From Chloroflexota bacterium (GTDB lineage: Bacteria; Chloroflexota; FW602-bin22; JACPRP01): a DNA stretch of 58,436 nt. The notes below the pieces were generated by a model. It saw nothing but the letters and a program-made list of their open reading frames with translations, was not told the DNA's origin and searched no databases. A program made the translations under genes and the position numbers. Shown piece after piece: positions 36,296 through 44,330 of this stretch. The stretch lies in assembly GCA_016210495.1 (NCBI GenBank), contig JACQUC010000269.1, positions 1 through 58,436 on the forward strand, in the 5' to 3' direction. Each line of letters opens with the position of its first letter. The stretch's first letter is position 1.

Positions 36296-37381
36296 CTACC
36301 CCGCCCTCTTAGCCGCCGCCTTCTCCGCGGTGGTGCACTCGACCGGCTCGAAGCGCCGGTCCCGGTCGAGGCACTCATTGCAATAGATGCATTTCAAGAT
36401 CTCCTTTGGCCTGCCCTCCATATGCTTCCTGGGCCAGTCGGGATCGCAGAGAAGCGGACGAGCTAGCCCGATCAGGTCGGCTTTTCCTTCCTTCATGAGC
36501 GATTCGGCTATGTCGGGAGTAGAGATTTTGCCCGCGACGACCACGGGCACGCCGTAAGGCTCCACCACCTTGCGCAGATCGGCGTAGAGATATATGTTCA
36601 CGAGCTCGGGTGCGTAATCCGGGGGCATACTGCGCGTGCTGCTATAACCCGTGTACCACGGGCCGTCCTCGGACTTGCCTCCCGCCGACATGCTGATGTA
36701 GTTTAGGCCAAGCTCGGCCAGCAGCCGTGCGATGGGCCTGGTCTGCTTGAGGGTGTTTCCGCCGACGACGAAGTCCTCGGCATTGAACCTGCACCCAATG
36801 CAATAGTCCGGGCCAAGCTCGCCTCGGCAGCGCGACACTATTTCCCCGATGATGCGCATCCGTCCGGAGAGAGACCGCCCGTATTCATCCGGCCGCTGGT
36901 TCAGCAGGGAAATGAACGAAGCCAGCGTGTAACTGTGGGCGAGGTGCAGTTCCACCGCGTCGAAGCCCGACCTCCTGGCACGCACGGCAGCGCCGGCAAA
37001 GTCGTCGACGATCTGGTGGATATCCGCGACGCTTAGGTCCTCGACTTTCTCCCTGTAACCGGAGCGTGAGGACCGAAGAAAATGGATCAACTGGATCGAG
37101 ATCTTCGCTCCTTCGGCGTGAACGGCGTCGACGAGGCGCCTGAGGCCAGGAATGAACTGGTCATCGCAGATACGTAGAAGCCGCGGGCTCTTACGAGCGA
37201 TCACACCCGTAGCTTCGACGACGACCATTCCGGCCCCACCTCGTGCCCGCCGTCGATAACGTTCGATAACCGCGTCGGTGACGAAACCATCCTCGCTGCC
37301 AAGCCAACTGACCATTGGTAGCCAGACTAGGCGATTGCGCAGGCTAAGGTTCCTAAAGCTAACAGGCTCAAACAGCTTCAC
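36296..37381 (-). CDS. NADH:flavin oxidoreductase, Old Yellow Enzyme family
   Basis: A 361-residue FMN-binding TIM barrel of the OYE / 2,4-dienoyl-CoA reductase family, without the C-terminal FAD/NAD domain of the full-length reductases. The opening KLFEPVSFRNLSLRNRLVWLPM, the catalytic-loop region FDAVELHLAHSYTLASFISLLNQR and FMN-phosphate segment VVAGKISTPDIAESLMKEGKADLIGLARPLL are clear. The cysteines CIYCNEC plus a later Cys suggest a 4Fe-4S cluster as in dienoyl-CoA reductases. The GTG at 37381 is chosen: AAGGAGG lies 10 bases upstream, and the longer frame to 37594 runs through the promoter (TATAAT at 37436-37431). Divergent from the rubrerythrin-like gene. The substrate is unknown. Confidence 0.88.
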   Translation of the reverse strand: MKLFEPVSFRNLSLRNRLVWLPMVSWLGSEDGFVTDAVIERYRRRARGGAGMVVVEATGVIARKSPRLLRICDDQFIPGLRRLVDAVHAEGAKISIQLIHFLRSSRSGYREKVEDLSVADIHQIVDDFAGAAVRARRSGFDAVELHLAHSYTLASFISLLNQRPDEYGRSLSGRMRIIGEIVSRCRGELGPDYCIGCRFNAEDFVVGGNTLKQTRPIARLLAELGLNYISMSAGGKSEDGPWYTGYSSTRSMPPDYAPELVNIYLYADLRKVVEPYGVPVVVAGKISTPDIAESLMKEGKADLIGLARPLLCDPDWPRKHMEGRPKEILKCIYCNECLDRDRRFEPVECTTAEKAAAKRAG

Positions 37382-37430
37382 AGCAAGCACGCCTCCTTGC
37401 GCCGCAGTTTCCAGTCGATCTTCGGCCAAC

Positions 37431-37459
37431 ATTATACTGTGCAAGCACACGCGTCGCAA
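37431..37459 (-). promoter_or_regulatory. Promoter of the OYE-type gene
   Basis: On the minus strand TTGCGA (37459-37454), a 17-base spacer and consensus TATAAT (37436-37431), 50 bases before the GTG at 37381. Confidence 0.65.
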
Positions 37460-37533
37460 TGCGCACAGGACCGCCGCGGTTGGCATCGAACGCGCCGATG
37501 TCAAGTGTGATGGCTTGCCACCGCTTTCAGGCC

Positions 37534-37563
37534 TTGCCGACAAACACAAGCACAGGCTATAAT
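37534..37563 (+). promoter_or_regulatory. Promoter of the rubrerythrin-like gene
   Basis: TTGCCG (37534-37539), 18-base spacer, TATAAT (37558-37563). It is divergent from the OYE promoter, about 75 bases between the two -35 boxes, so a shared regulator could act between them. Confidence 0.6.
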
Positions 37564-37638
37564 GAAAACAGCAATGCTGGCGTTGCTGCGGCACGTCGAG
37601 CAGTCACCGAGCAATTCCAATGGATAGAGGCGGGGAAT

Positions 37639-38175
37639 ATGAGCGACATACCATCGACTGCAACCGAGGCCCTCAGAACCTACATCCAAAACGAAATCGA
37701 CGGTTATCATTTTTACAAGCTAGCGGCAGAACGGACTAGCGATCAGCAGGGAAAGAAGATGCTGTTGTCGCTGGCCAACGATGAGCTCGGCCACATAGTG
37801 CAGCTTTCGAGCCAGTTGGACAGCGTGCTAAAGACGGCGACCTGGCTATCGTGGGAGGACATATCGCTCAAGCAGGCGCGCGAAGGCGAGTCCAACGCCG
37901 TTTTCCCCACTGACCCGCAAAGGGTCGCGGCCATGATACCGGAGGGCGCCGACGACCTTCAGGCCCTAACGGTGGCGATACAGATGGAGAAGGACACCTA
38001 CGAGCAATACGCTCGCTCTGCTGCCGAAGCCACCGACGATGCGGCACTAGGGTTCTTCAAGCACCTGATGGACACCGAACTCGGGCACCTGCGCCTATTG
38101 GAGAGCAGCTACACCTACCTTGCAGACTCCGGCTCTTGGTACCAGGAGTGGGAGAGGCCGATCTTCGAGGGCTAA
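37639..38175 (+). CDS. Rubrerythrin/ferritin-like di-iron protein
   Basis: A 178-residue four-helix-bundle protein. Two pairs of metal-ligand motifs are visible: E..D..HFYKLAAERTS with NDELGHIVQL in the first half, and EKDTYEQYARSAAE with DTELGHLRLL in the second, the pattern of rubrerythrin-type di-iron sites. The C-terminal rubredoxin domain of classical rubrerythrin is absent, so it belongs to the shorter ferritin-like group. A likely role is peroxide or oxygen detoxification, consistent with the divergent flavoreductase, though direct coupling is inference. The ATG at 37639 follows GAGGCGGGG; the longer frame to 37459 crosses the promoter. Confidence 0.88.
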   Translation: MSDIPSTATEALRTYIQNEIDGYHFYKLAAERTSDQQGKKMLLSLANDELGHIVQLSSQLDSVLKTATWLSWEDISLKQAREGESNAVFPTDPQRVAAMIPEGADDLQALTVAIQMEKDTYEQYARSAAEATDDAALGFFKHLMDTELGHLRLLESSYTYLADSGSWYQEWERPIFEG

Positions 38176-38180
38176 GCTAG

Positions 38181-38280
38181 CCAGTTTCTGGTGCGAAGTG
38201 CAACGGCGTAGATGGCGAGGTGCCTCGCCTCGGGGCGGGGCGCGTCGTCGCAGCGATTTCGCACCGAGAATTAGCTAGCC
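38181..38280. repeat. Hairpin intergenic repeat, copy 2
   Basis: Outer arms: left GCTAGC...TTTCTGGTGCGAA (38177-38197), right TTTCGCACCGAGAA...GCTAGC (38257-38279), complementary over about 20 bases. Inside are GGCGAGG-TG-CCTCGCC and a GGGGCGGGGCG tract. The element starts right after the rubrerythrin-like stop codon and shares arms with the copy at 42919. Confidence 0.75.
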
Positions 38281-38336
38281 CGCACCCAGGTGCGCCCAGG
38301 CGAAGGCCGATGCGAGAAACGGCGCGAAAATGCCTG

Positions 38337-38569
38337 CTAATCCACAGGAGTCCCTAGCAACGCCTTTTCCAGTGCCAGCGGAACTTCCAACGCAAAGAAT
38401 CGATCTACCGCAAGGCGTAGTCTTCGCCGCTTTCATCAACTATACGTATGTACCCGTGTTTGGCAGCCTCATCGTCGGGTATGACCCGGTACAACTTCCC
38501 GATCTCAAGCGAAGCCTGGTAGCCCTCATTGTTGACGCACACTGCGAAATGGAACTCCCTTTTTTTCAT
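38337..38569 (-). pseudogene. Small conserved protein of unknown function, broken by one frameshift
   Basis: The minus-strand ATG at 38569 opens 54 codons: MKKREFHFAVCVNNEGYQAS, then LEIGKLYRVIPDDEAAKHG, then YIRIVDESGEDYALR and a stop at 38405. This matches a small family I know as conserved in Chloroflexota and cyanobacteria, in which ESGEDY is followed by a segment like LYPADRF..I.LP..VEKALL. Exactly that continuation (LAVDRFFALEVPLALEKALLG) is encoded in another frame up to the stop at 38337-38339; adding one base in the TACGCC at about 38419-38424 restores a product of about 77 residues. It is either a recent pseudogene or a sequence error. The plus-strand frame here (38330-38647) is a shadow. 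Confidence 0.75.
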
Positions 38570-38740
38570 CGTCTCATCCGTAACCGACGATCTGAAAATC
38601 CATTATTATTGTATCTTGGAGGCTCCAGGCATGCAAAGACGCGATAATGATATCCGCCTGCCTCGACTGACGCGCCTTCGCGTAAGGACCGGAAACCGGC
38701 GGAAGCGTCATCCGACCACGTTAACAGTGGATGCCAATTG

Positions 38741-39235
38741 CTACAACGCTCGCCCCAGCTCGTAGAAAACCTCCTGATACCGCTGCAACGGCCTGGCCTC
38801 TTCGTCGACGTGCATCGCCACGACCTCGCCGATCAGCAGCGTCCGGTCGCCGTTCACACTGGAGCCGATCAGCTTGCACTCCATACAGGTTGCCGAGCCG
38901 GCGATGAGCGGCGATTTCACCTTGCTCGCGGCCCGGGTCTCGATGCCGTAGTTGCCGAACTTGTCTCCGTCTCGGCCAGATACCTTGCCCACCTTGTTCG
39001 CCAGCTCCGCCTGCCCGACGCTGGCGATGTTCACGACAAACTCGCCGGCCTCCTTGATCAGGTCGTAAGTGTGGCGACTCGCGGCGATCGAGACCGCCAT
39101 CAGCGGCGGCTTCGACGAAACACAGGTCACTCGCGTGGCCGACATCACGTTGCGTCTCTCTCCAGCGGCCACACTGATCATAGCCACCGGCGTCCCCAGT
39201 TGATCCAGCGCCTTGGTTGGGTCAGATTCAACCAT
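38741..39235 (-). CDS. Flavin reductase-like domain protein (FMN-binding)
   Basis: A 164-residue protein of the flavin reductase/FMN-binding split-barrel family: LGTPVAMISVAAGERRNVMSATRVTCVSSKPPLM at the start, the central SRHTYDLIKEAGEFVVNIA and the conserved CKLIGSSVNGDRTLLIGEVVAMHVDE near the end. Such proteins reduce or bind FMN, either as the reductase component of a two-component monooxygenase or as a stand-alone enzyme. AAGGAGG lies about 10 bases before the ATG. It is a single gene with no oxygenase next to it. Confidence 0.9.
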   Translation of the reverse strand: MVESDPTKALDQLGTPVAMISVAAGERRNVMSATRVTCVSSKPPLMAVSIAASRHTYDLIKEAGEFVVNIASVGQAELANKVGKVSGRDGDKFGNYGIETRAASKVKSPLIAGSATCMECKLIGSSVNGDRTLLIGEVVAMHVDEEARPLQRYQEVFYELGRAL

Positions 39236-39505
39236 CTTGTCCCCTCCTCCTTATCATCCCTGGTGCATAATCAGGCAAATTCCCGGCGACACATCGTAGG
39301 GGTCCTTCCGCAGAAGGCCGTGGTTTCCCTGTGGCTGCCACGCCAACGAGCTCTTCTCCGACGATGCTCTCTGCGAGCGAACTAGACAGTACGTAAGGCT
39401 GCCACCCATTCTAGCCGGCCGGAGTCGCCCGTGTCAAGCGAAACTGGTATAATTGAAGCGAGCCATGGCGCGGGCCACCGGCAACGCGATTGAGAGGAGA
39501 TATCT

Positions 39506-40084
39506 ATGCACACCAGGTTAGTCGCCCTCACTATCGTTCTCGCCGCGGCAACTGCTTGTCAGGCGGCCATCCCAGCCACGCCCACTGCGCCGGCAATGAC
39601 GCCGAGCCCGCTGGCTCCTGTATCGCCCGCTGCCTCGCCCACAATGGCAGCCGCAACGCCGTCGCCAGCCGCAACGGTCAGGCCAGCAACGCCCACGCCA
39701 GCAAGTTTGCCCACGGCGCCAGCGCCTACGGTCGCCAAGCCAGGCGCCACGCAACCCTCGCCGGCGCCGGAGCCCGTTCGCACCCCGACGCCCACCGCGA
39801 CAGGAGGACCTATGCAAGCTGTACCACCCGTTGCGTCCCCACAGGTAGAACGCTCGGTCCAGGATCTGGCCCAAAGGCTGGGTATTTCCCAGGATCAGAT
39901 TACGGTGGCCAAAGTCGAGGAGGTTGAATGGGGCGATACCTCCCTCGGCTGCCCCGAGCCCGGCAAGCTCTATGCTCAGGTAATTATCCCTGGCTACCGC
40001 ATCACCCTCAGCGCCAAGGGGCAAACGTATGAGTACCATACCGACACAGGACAGCGAGTAGTACTCTGCCAGCCGACACGCTAG
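39506..40084 (+). CDS. Putative lipoprotein with P/T/A-rich linker
   Basis: A 192-residue exported protein. A lipoprotein signal ends in AAATAC with Cys18. Residues 20-105 are a low-complexity Pro/Thr/Ala/Ser linker, so the C-terminal domain is held away from the membrane. That domain (QDLAQRLGISQDQITVAKVE, WGDTSLGCPEPGKLYAQVI, PGYRITLSAKGQTYEYHTDT) resembles a small domain family common in Chloroflexota and cyanobacteria with invariant LGCP and YHTD; its role is unknown. GAGGAGA precedes the ATG by five bases, and TATAAT at 39448-39453 is a likely -10 with no clear -35. The rest of 39236-39447 shows nothing recognisable. Confidence 0.8.
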   Translation: MHTRLVALTIVLAAATACQAAIPATPTAPAMTPSPLAPVSPAASPTMAAATPSPAATVRPATPTPASLPTAPAPTVAKPGATQPSPAPEPVRTPTPTATGGPMQAVPPVASPQVERSVQDLAQRLGISQDQITVAKVEEVEWGDTSLGCPEPGKLYAQVIIPGYRITLSAKGQTYEYHTDTGQRVVLCQPTR

Positions 40085-40108
40085 ACGATCCAATACCATT
40101 TGGATACT

Positions 40109-40201
40109 GTACGGACTATTGCAGAAACGTAGGGGCGTCCGCCTAAGGCGGACGCCCTGGGGTGCGGCTGGGCTCAGGCATTTCTGCATTCTGGCGTACC
40201 T
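40109..40201. repeat. Hairpin intergenic repeat, copy 3
   Basis: Outer arms GTACGGACTATTGCAGAAAC (40109-40128) and the complementary GCATTTCTGCATTCTGGCGTAC (40178-40199) enclose GTAGGGGCGTCCGCC-TAA-GGCGGACGCCC, an inner perfect hairpin, and a GGGGTGCGG tract. The arms differ in sequence from those of other copies but are complementary to each other. It lies 24 bases after the lipoprotein stop. Confidence 0.75.
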
Positions 40202-40211
40202 TATTTGGGGA

Positions 40212-40240
40212 TTGACTTACAGCCCTCCTAACGCTATAGT
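40212..40240 (+). promoter_or_regulatory. Promoter of the GH5-like gene
   Basis: TTGACT (40212-40217), 17-base spacer, TATAGT (40235-40240). The 5' leader to the ATG at 40422 would be about 175 nt and contains the palindrome GCTTCGCGAAGC near 40300. Confidence 0.6.
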
Positions 40241-40421
40241 ATCCGCAGTAGATCTTAGCCCACAACCTTGATCACCCATCCCACAGCCTCATGGCCTGCG
40301 CTTCGCGAAGCCCCTGGCGACGCGAGGCAATGGCGAGTTGTGCCCCACCAAAGTCTCACATATCCCGATCACGCCTTTCGGCGTGTCCGGTAATACGAAA
40401 CACCAACGCGAGGTGGTCCAT

Positions 40422-42908
40422 ATGAGTAGACTCGTTCGAGCTGCTGTGTTGCTGGCGGCTACGCTCCTGATTCTAAGTGGATTGTCGCAGGCATCTCCTG
40501 CGCAGAGCAGCCCTGGCTTCGTGGCGGCTAGATCCGACGGCCTGCTGACAACGCCCGAGGGCACCCCTATCTTCCTCGTGGCCGCCAACTACGAGGGGTA
40601 TGCCGACCGGAGCTGGAGAATGTGGGAGGACGATCTCTTCAGCGCGACCCTTATCGAAAAGGACTTTCTAAAGGCCAAACGCGCGGGCATCAACGCGTTG
40701 CGCATATTCGTGCAAACTCCACTCGTGGCGGATGTCAAGGCCGGCAAGTGGTCCAAGTTAGATACCGTGATGGCGCTGGCCCGCAAGCACAATATCTACC
40801 TGATCCTCACTTTTTATGATTACGGTGATTCAAACCTGCAACAGGTCGCCAGCGTGGATCGCGCCATCGCTCAGCGGTATGCAAACGAAGGCATCATCCT
40901 GGCCTACGATCTCAAGAACGAGCCGCATTACCAGGACCTCGTCACAGCGTCCTATCCACAGGGCACATCTGCGGCGCTTCAGGGAGATGGCCTGATCAAG
41001 CAGTATGGCGAGCGACTGACGCAACAGGCGGCCAAGGCCTGGCGCCAGACCGACGACGGAAGGGCACTTGTGCCTGCCAGATTCGATGACAGACAGGCCT
41101 ACATCTACGCCAACAACTACCGCTACTATCGCGACTTTCTGGCCGATCTTGGCGCCTGGGTGACGGCCCGTAACTACGAGGTTTCCTCGCTGGACTACAT
41201 GGACTCGCCCGACGCCGCTCGCTGGCATGGTTTCACGCAGGCGCTGGACCAGACGCTGGCGTCGTGGATTGGCGTGCAAGTTAACGCCATCCGCGGCGTG
41301 GATGCGAAGCACCTCATCACGGTCGGCTACAGCGACGTCATACTTGCCAAAATGGCAGCAAACAGGGCACTCGATATCCAGTCGGTACATCGCTACCCGG
41401 GCAGGTCGGCGCGGGAAGTCCGCCTGTTCTTCAACATGCTTCAGAATCTAAGGACCACCTTTCCCGGACGTCCTCTGATACTGGAGGAGTTCGGTTACTC
41501 GAACGCGGGGATGGACCCGGCTGTCAGCGCCATCTACGAGTCCGCATTTCTGCTCTATTCGTGGAAGCAGGGCATGGCCGGCGGCGCCAAATGGGTGCTG
41601 AACGATCTATCCGTGGGCTACAATGAGCAGCAGATGAATTTTGGGCTGTTCAAGACGGACGACGGGCCGAAGCCGATAGTCCACGCCTTGCAGGCATTAT
41701 CGAGCTATTTCCAAAACAGGCCCGCGCGGGGGGATCTAGCCTTCGACTCCGATGAAGCCACGGGAATCCGCTACGTCTATTCCGCGCCCGACGCCCTGTT
41801 CGTCGCGGCCAAGGAGTATCAGGACAATCGGCTGCGCGTCAGTGCCACCGGCCCCACCCAGGTTTTCCTGAGCTGGACCGATCCCAAGGCGATGTGGATC
41901 AGTGCCACATCTGGCACGAATCTCCGACTGAATCCGGCCGCCATCGTGGGGGACACCAGCCTGCGGGGGAGGTTCACCCTGGAGAAGATGGAGGGAGACA
42001 AGTCCGTCGCGCATCCCTTTACAATGGAGGCCGGCAACGTCGCCTTCACCGCCCAGGCTGGGCAGACTTACATACTGAAGCTACCACGCACCTACGCCGA
42101 CGCGAAGATCCAAATCGTGTGGCCGCAGGGAAACAAGCCCGTCAGCCAGGCCGACAAGGCTAACATTGGCATCTATCTTTTTGACCGCAAGACCCCAAGG
42201 TCCGTCTGCGGCAACCTGAGCGCCACGGTGAAGCTGTGGCGCGCGCTCAACAACGGAATGGAAGAGCCCGTGGGCACGGCGCAAAAGGTGGTGCGAGCCA
42301 TCGGCGGGGCCAGCATACCCGCCTGGGAGTTCAACGACGTCGACGTCGGCGCAGCCAAGGACCCCTTGAACAAGTACTACTTTCGCCTGTCAGTGGAGGG
42401 CATGGGCGGCTATTACAGCAACACGTGGAGCCACGGCGAGGATGCGCGGACGTACTTCCCGCGGCAAGATGTTCCAACGGGCGTCAGCACCGCTATTCCC
42501 TCGGGCGTCGACGCAAAGATCGAAATAGTTTGGCCCCAGGGTGGAGCACCGGTTAACCAGGCCACCAGGGCCAACGTCGGCGCCTTCCTGTTCGAGCAGG
42601 GCACCACTCGCTCGGTCTCCGCCGACTGGAACCCCGTGGTGCGGTTGTGGCGTGCCCTCAATAACGAGCCGGAGGAGTTCGTCGCCACCGGCCAGAAAGA
42701 ACCGAAGACCGCGGGCAGCGTCACCTTCCCGATGTGGACGTTCAACAACGTGGACGTCAGCGCGGCGACCAACACCTCGAACAAGTACTATCTCCGGGTC
42801 ACCGTAGATGGGGTGCCACACAGAAGCAACATCTGGAGCCACGGCGTCGACGCGCGCACCTACTTCCCGAAGCAGGACGCACCCCAACCGGCAACCGGAT
42901 GCGAATAA
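40422..42908 (+). CDS. Secreted GH5-like glycoside hydrolase with two tandem C-terminal modules
   Basis: An 828-residue exported protein. Signal peptide at 1-25; a TIM-barrel domain follows with AKRAGINALRIFVQTPL, the acid/base in YDLKNEPHY (Glu167) and the nucleophile in ILEEFGYSNAG (Glu356), the clan GH-A arrangement of GH5-type cellulases and mannanases. Residues about 400-570 form a beta-rich domain. The C-terminus is a duplicated module of about 125 residues, each starting DAKI.IVWPQG..PV and ending WSHG.DARTYFP; I do not recognise it, and it may bind carbohydrate or the cell surface. The ATG at 40422 follows GAGGTGG; the longer frame to 40338 is rejected. Substrate specificity is not readable. 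Confidence 0.87.
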   Translation: MSRLVRAAVLLAATLLILSGLSQASPAQSSPGFVAARSDGLLTTPEGTPIFLVAANYEGYADRSWRMWEDDLFSATLIEKDFLKAKRAGINALRIFVQTPLVADVKAGKWSKLDTVMALARKHNIYLILTFYDYGDSNLQQVASVDRAIAQRYANEGIILAYDLKNEPHYQDLVTASYPQGTSAALQGDGLIKQYGERLTQQAAKAWRQTDDGRALVPARFDDRQAYIYANNYRYYRDFLADLGAWVTARNYEVSSLDYMDSPDAARWHGFTQALDQTLASWIGVQVNAIRGVDAKHLITVGYSDVILAKMAANRALDIQSVHRYPGRSAREVRLFFNMLQNLRTTFPGRPLILEEFGYSNAGMDPAVSAIYESAFLLYSWKQGMAGGAKWVLNDLSVGYNEQQMNFGLFKTDDGPKPIVHALQALSSYFQNRPARGDLAFDSDEATGIRYVYSAPDALFVAAKEYQDNRLRVSATGPTQVFLSWTDPKAMWISATSGTNLRLNPAAIVGDTSLRGRFTLEKMEGDKSVAHPFTMEAGNVAFTAQAGQTYILKLPRTYADAKIQIVWPQGNKPVSQADKANIGIYLFDRKTPRSVCGNLSATVKLWRALNNGMEEPVGTAQKVVRAIGGASIPAWEFNDVDVGAAKDPLNKYYFRLSVEGMGGYYSNTWSHGEDARTYFPRQDVPTGVSTAIPSGVDAKIEIVWPQGGAPVNQATRANVGAFLFEQGTTRSVSADWNPVVRLWRALNNEPEEFVATGQKEPKTAGSVTFPMWTFNNVDVSAATNTSNKYYLRVTVDGVPHRSNIWSHGVDARTYFPKQDAPQPATGCE

Positions 42909-42918
42909 GCTACAAGAC

Positions 42919-43014
42919 TGCTAACGTTTCTGGTGCGAAACGCAAGCCGGTACGGGTGGACGTCTCTGTCCGCCCGAGGTGGGGGCCATCGCAGCCATTT
43001 CGCACCGAAAACTA
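42919..43014. repeat. Hairpin intergenic repeat, copy 4
   Basis: Arms CTAACGTTTCTGGTGCGAAA (42921-42940) and TTTCGCACCGAAAACTAG (42998-43015) are complementary and closely match copy 2. Inside is GGGTGGACG...CTGTCCGCCC and a GAGGTGGGGGCC tract. The element fills the gap between the convergent GH5-like and GDT1 genes, and its right arm includes the GDT1 stop codon. Confidence 0.75.
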
Positions 43015-43590
43015 GGATAAGCCCGGCACCAGCGCCTGGTACATCATCAATCCACCGAAGCCGATGAATATGGCCGCCGAGCCAATCTTGATGGCCCGCT
43101 CCGGCAGGCGCTGGCTGAAGATCACGCCCACCAGGATCGCGATCGCGTCGGCAACCACCATGCCAAACGTCGAGCCAAGCCAGACGCCTATGAACTCCAT
43201 CTCGCGGCTGGCGATCGTGACGGTGGCCAGCATCGTCTTGTCGCCAAGTTCGGCGAGGAAGAAGGTGCCCGCCACCACGAACAGCGGCCCGAATTTGGCA
43301 AAGCGACCGCAGGGCTCGGGACACTCGTAGGTATCCCCACGCAGCGTCCAGAGTCCGAAGCCCAAGAAGGCGAAAGCTGCCCCGATATTGATCCAGAAGG
43401 TCGGCAGGGAGAGACCGAGCATCTCGCCAATGAACACGGAGAAGAGGTGGACGAGAAGCGTCGCGAGAAAAACGCCCAGCAGCACAACCCGTGCGCGATA
43501 GCGCGCGGCGAAGCACAGGGAAACGAGTTGCGTCTTGTCGCCCATCTCTGCGGCGGTAACGAAGAACAGAGAGGCCCAGAACGCGCCCAT
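43012..43590 (-). CDS. GDT1/TMEM165 (UPF0016) family manganese/cation exporter
   Basis: A 192-residue membrane protein with two homologous halves of three helices. Each half carries the family motif E-x-G-D-K-T: AAEMGDKTQL near residue 14 and LAELGDKTML near 116. Bacterial members (MneA, YebN-unrelated) export Mn2+, and the yybP-ykoY riboswitch directly upstream supports that role strongly. GGAGG lies seven bases before the ATG at 43590; the frame to 43638 is not needed. The short loop GDTYECPEPCGRF between the halves contains two Cys, which is unusual and may bind metal. Confidence 0.93.
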   Translation of the reverse strand: MGAFWASLFFVTAAEMGDKTQLVSLCFAARYRARVVLLGVFLATLLVHLFSVFIGEMLGLSLPTFWINIGAAFAFLGFGLWTLRGDTYECPEPCGRFAKFGPLFVVAGTFFLAELGDKTMLATVTIASREMEFIGVWLGSTFGMVVADAIAILVGVIFSQRLPERAIKIGSAAIFIGFGGLMMYQALVPGLS

Positions 43591-43711
43591 CGACGACCTC
43601 CGAATCAAGAGACTCGTCCTTCGCCTTCCCGACAGCAACGGAGAAGGATTCGCGTCGCGGGCCGTCTGGCTTTTCTTGAAGACCCCGGCCCGCTGGCGAC
43701 ATAGTCAGTAT

Positions 43712-43828
43712 CGCCGTGTTCAGGCCGAAGGTCTGGCTGCGCTAGAAGCTCTAGCCTGCGCGGCCAGGGTCATCCCCAGCATGTTGACCGCGCCTCCAGC
43801 TTCGGGAAGCTGGCAGTTACTCCCCTTC
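43712..43828 (-). promoter_or_regulatory. yybP-ykoY manganese riboswitch
   Basis: On the minus strand the leader begins GAAGGGGAGTAACTGCC (43828 downward), continues with GCGGTCAACATGCTGG, then TGACCCTGGCC, and ends with AGACCTTCGGCC. These are the conserved elements of the yybP-ykoY class: the GGGGAGTA strand, the GGTCAACA(U) L1-like segment and the AGACCTT closing strand that pairs with the 5' end. It lies between a consensus promoter and the GDT1-type exporter start at 43590. The class binds Mn2+ and switches on export genes; whether control is by termination or translation is not clear, as no obvious terminator was seen. Confidence 0.85.
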
Positions 43829-43844
43829 GGGACGAAGCGTTATT

Positions 43845-43873
43845 ATTATAGCGGGCAGCGACCGCTGGCGCAA
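43845..43873 (-). promoter_or_regulatory. Promoter of the riboswitch-GDT1 transcript
   Basis: On the minus strand TTGCGC (43873-43868), a 17-base spacer and consensus TATAAT (43850-43845), about 10 bases before the riboswitch 5' region. Confidence 0.65.
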
Positions 43874-43963
43874 GGGTCTTGAAGTGCCGGCGAACCCCGA
43901 CCAGCGCAACCGCGTGCTATGATGTTGTCAGAATGCAGGCGGAGGACAATATTAAAAAGGTAT

Positions 43964-44184
43964 ATGGCGCGCATCCAACTTAAGAAGACGGCCGCTGGTC
44001 CGTCTGGGCACCAGACCTGCCGGGGTGCGGCTCCTGGGGAGACACGCAGGAACGGGCCATCGCCCACATGCAGGAGGCCGTTGCCCTCTACATCGAGAGC
44101 CTCATCGCCCGTGGCCTGCCGATCCCACCAGGGATAACCGTCAGCGAAACACCCTCCGTCAACGTCACCGTCCCCACGGCATGA
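43964..44184 (+). pseudogene. HicB-type antitoxin, frameshifted near its start
   Basis: From about 43985 one frame reads EDGRWSVWAPDLPGCGSWG, DTQERAIAHMQEAVALYIES and LIARGLPIPPGITVSETP, ending at 44184: a clear HicB domain (DG-x-W-x-x-x-P-D-L-P-G-C, then the helix with EA..AI...L). It has no start of its own; a stop precedes EDG. The ATG at 43964 opens MARIQLKK in the adjacent frame, and one extra base in CTTAAG (about 43980) joins them as MARIQL-EEDGRW, the normal HicB beginning. The last bases overlap the next start as ATGA, as in genuine hicBA pairs. Promoter elements were not convincing. Confidence 0.72.
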
Positions 44185-44330
44185 CAACACTTCCACGCTC
44201 AATCACTGTCCGCCAAGTCGCCGCCGTCACTCAAGTGAGGATAGGATGGACGTTTTGCACGGCCGATCGTCCAGCGAGACACTGCACGGATACCAGCTCG
44301 AGTACTGCGAAGCGCTTTTCCCATGGCTAG
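44181..44330 (+). pseudogene. Possible HicA toxin remnant
   Basis: The ATG at 44181 overlaps the hicB stop. Its first residues, MTTLPRSITVRQVAAV, resemble the HicA start (LP-x-(6-8)-V-x-x-L), but the following sequence lacks the GF...GSH core with the catalytic His and looks random. The toxin is thus truncated or replaced after about 16 codons, probably by the DNA carrying the nuclease gene that begins at 44246. The HicA assignment rests on few residues. Confidence 0.35.

Noticed and set aside
37382..37594. N-terminal extension of the OYE-type gene up to 37594
   Set aside because: The stretch contains the TATAAT box and the divergent promoter, lacks similarity to the family and is followed by a well-placed AAGGAGG for the GTG at 37381.
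38330..38647. Plus-strand frame of 105 codons between the rubrerythrin-like and flavin reductase genes
   Set aside because: No ribosome-binding site, no recognisable family, and it is antisense to the small conserved (frameshifted) gene at 38337-38569.
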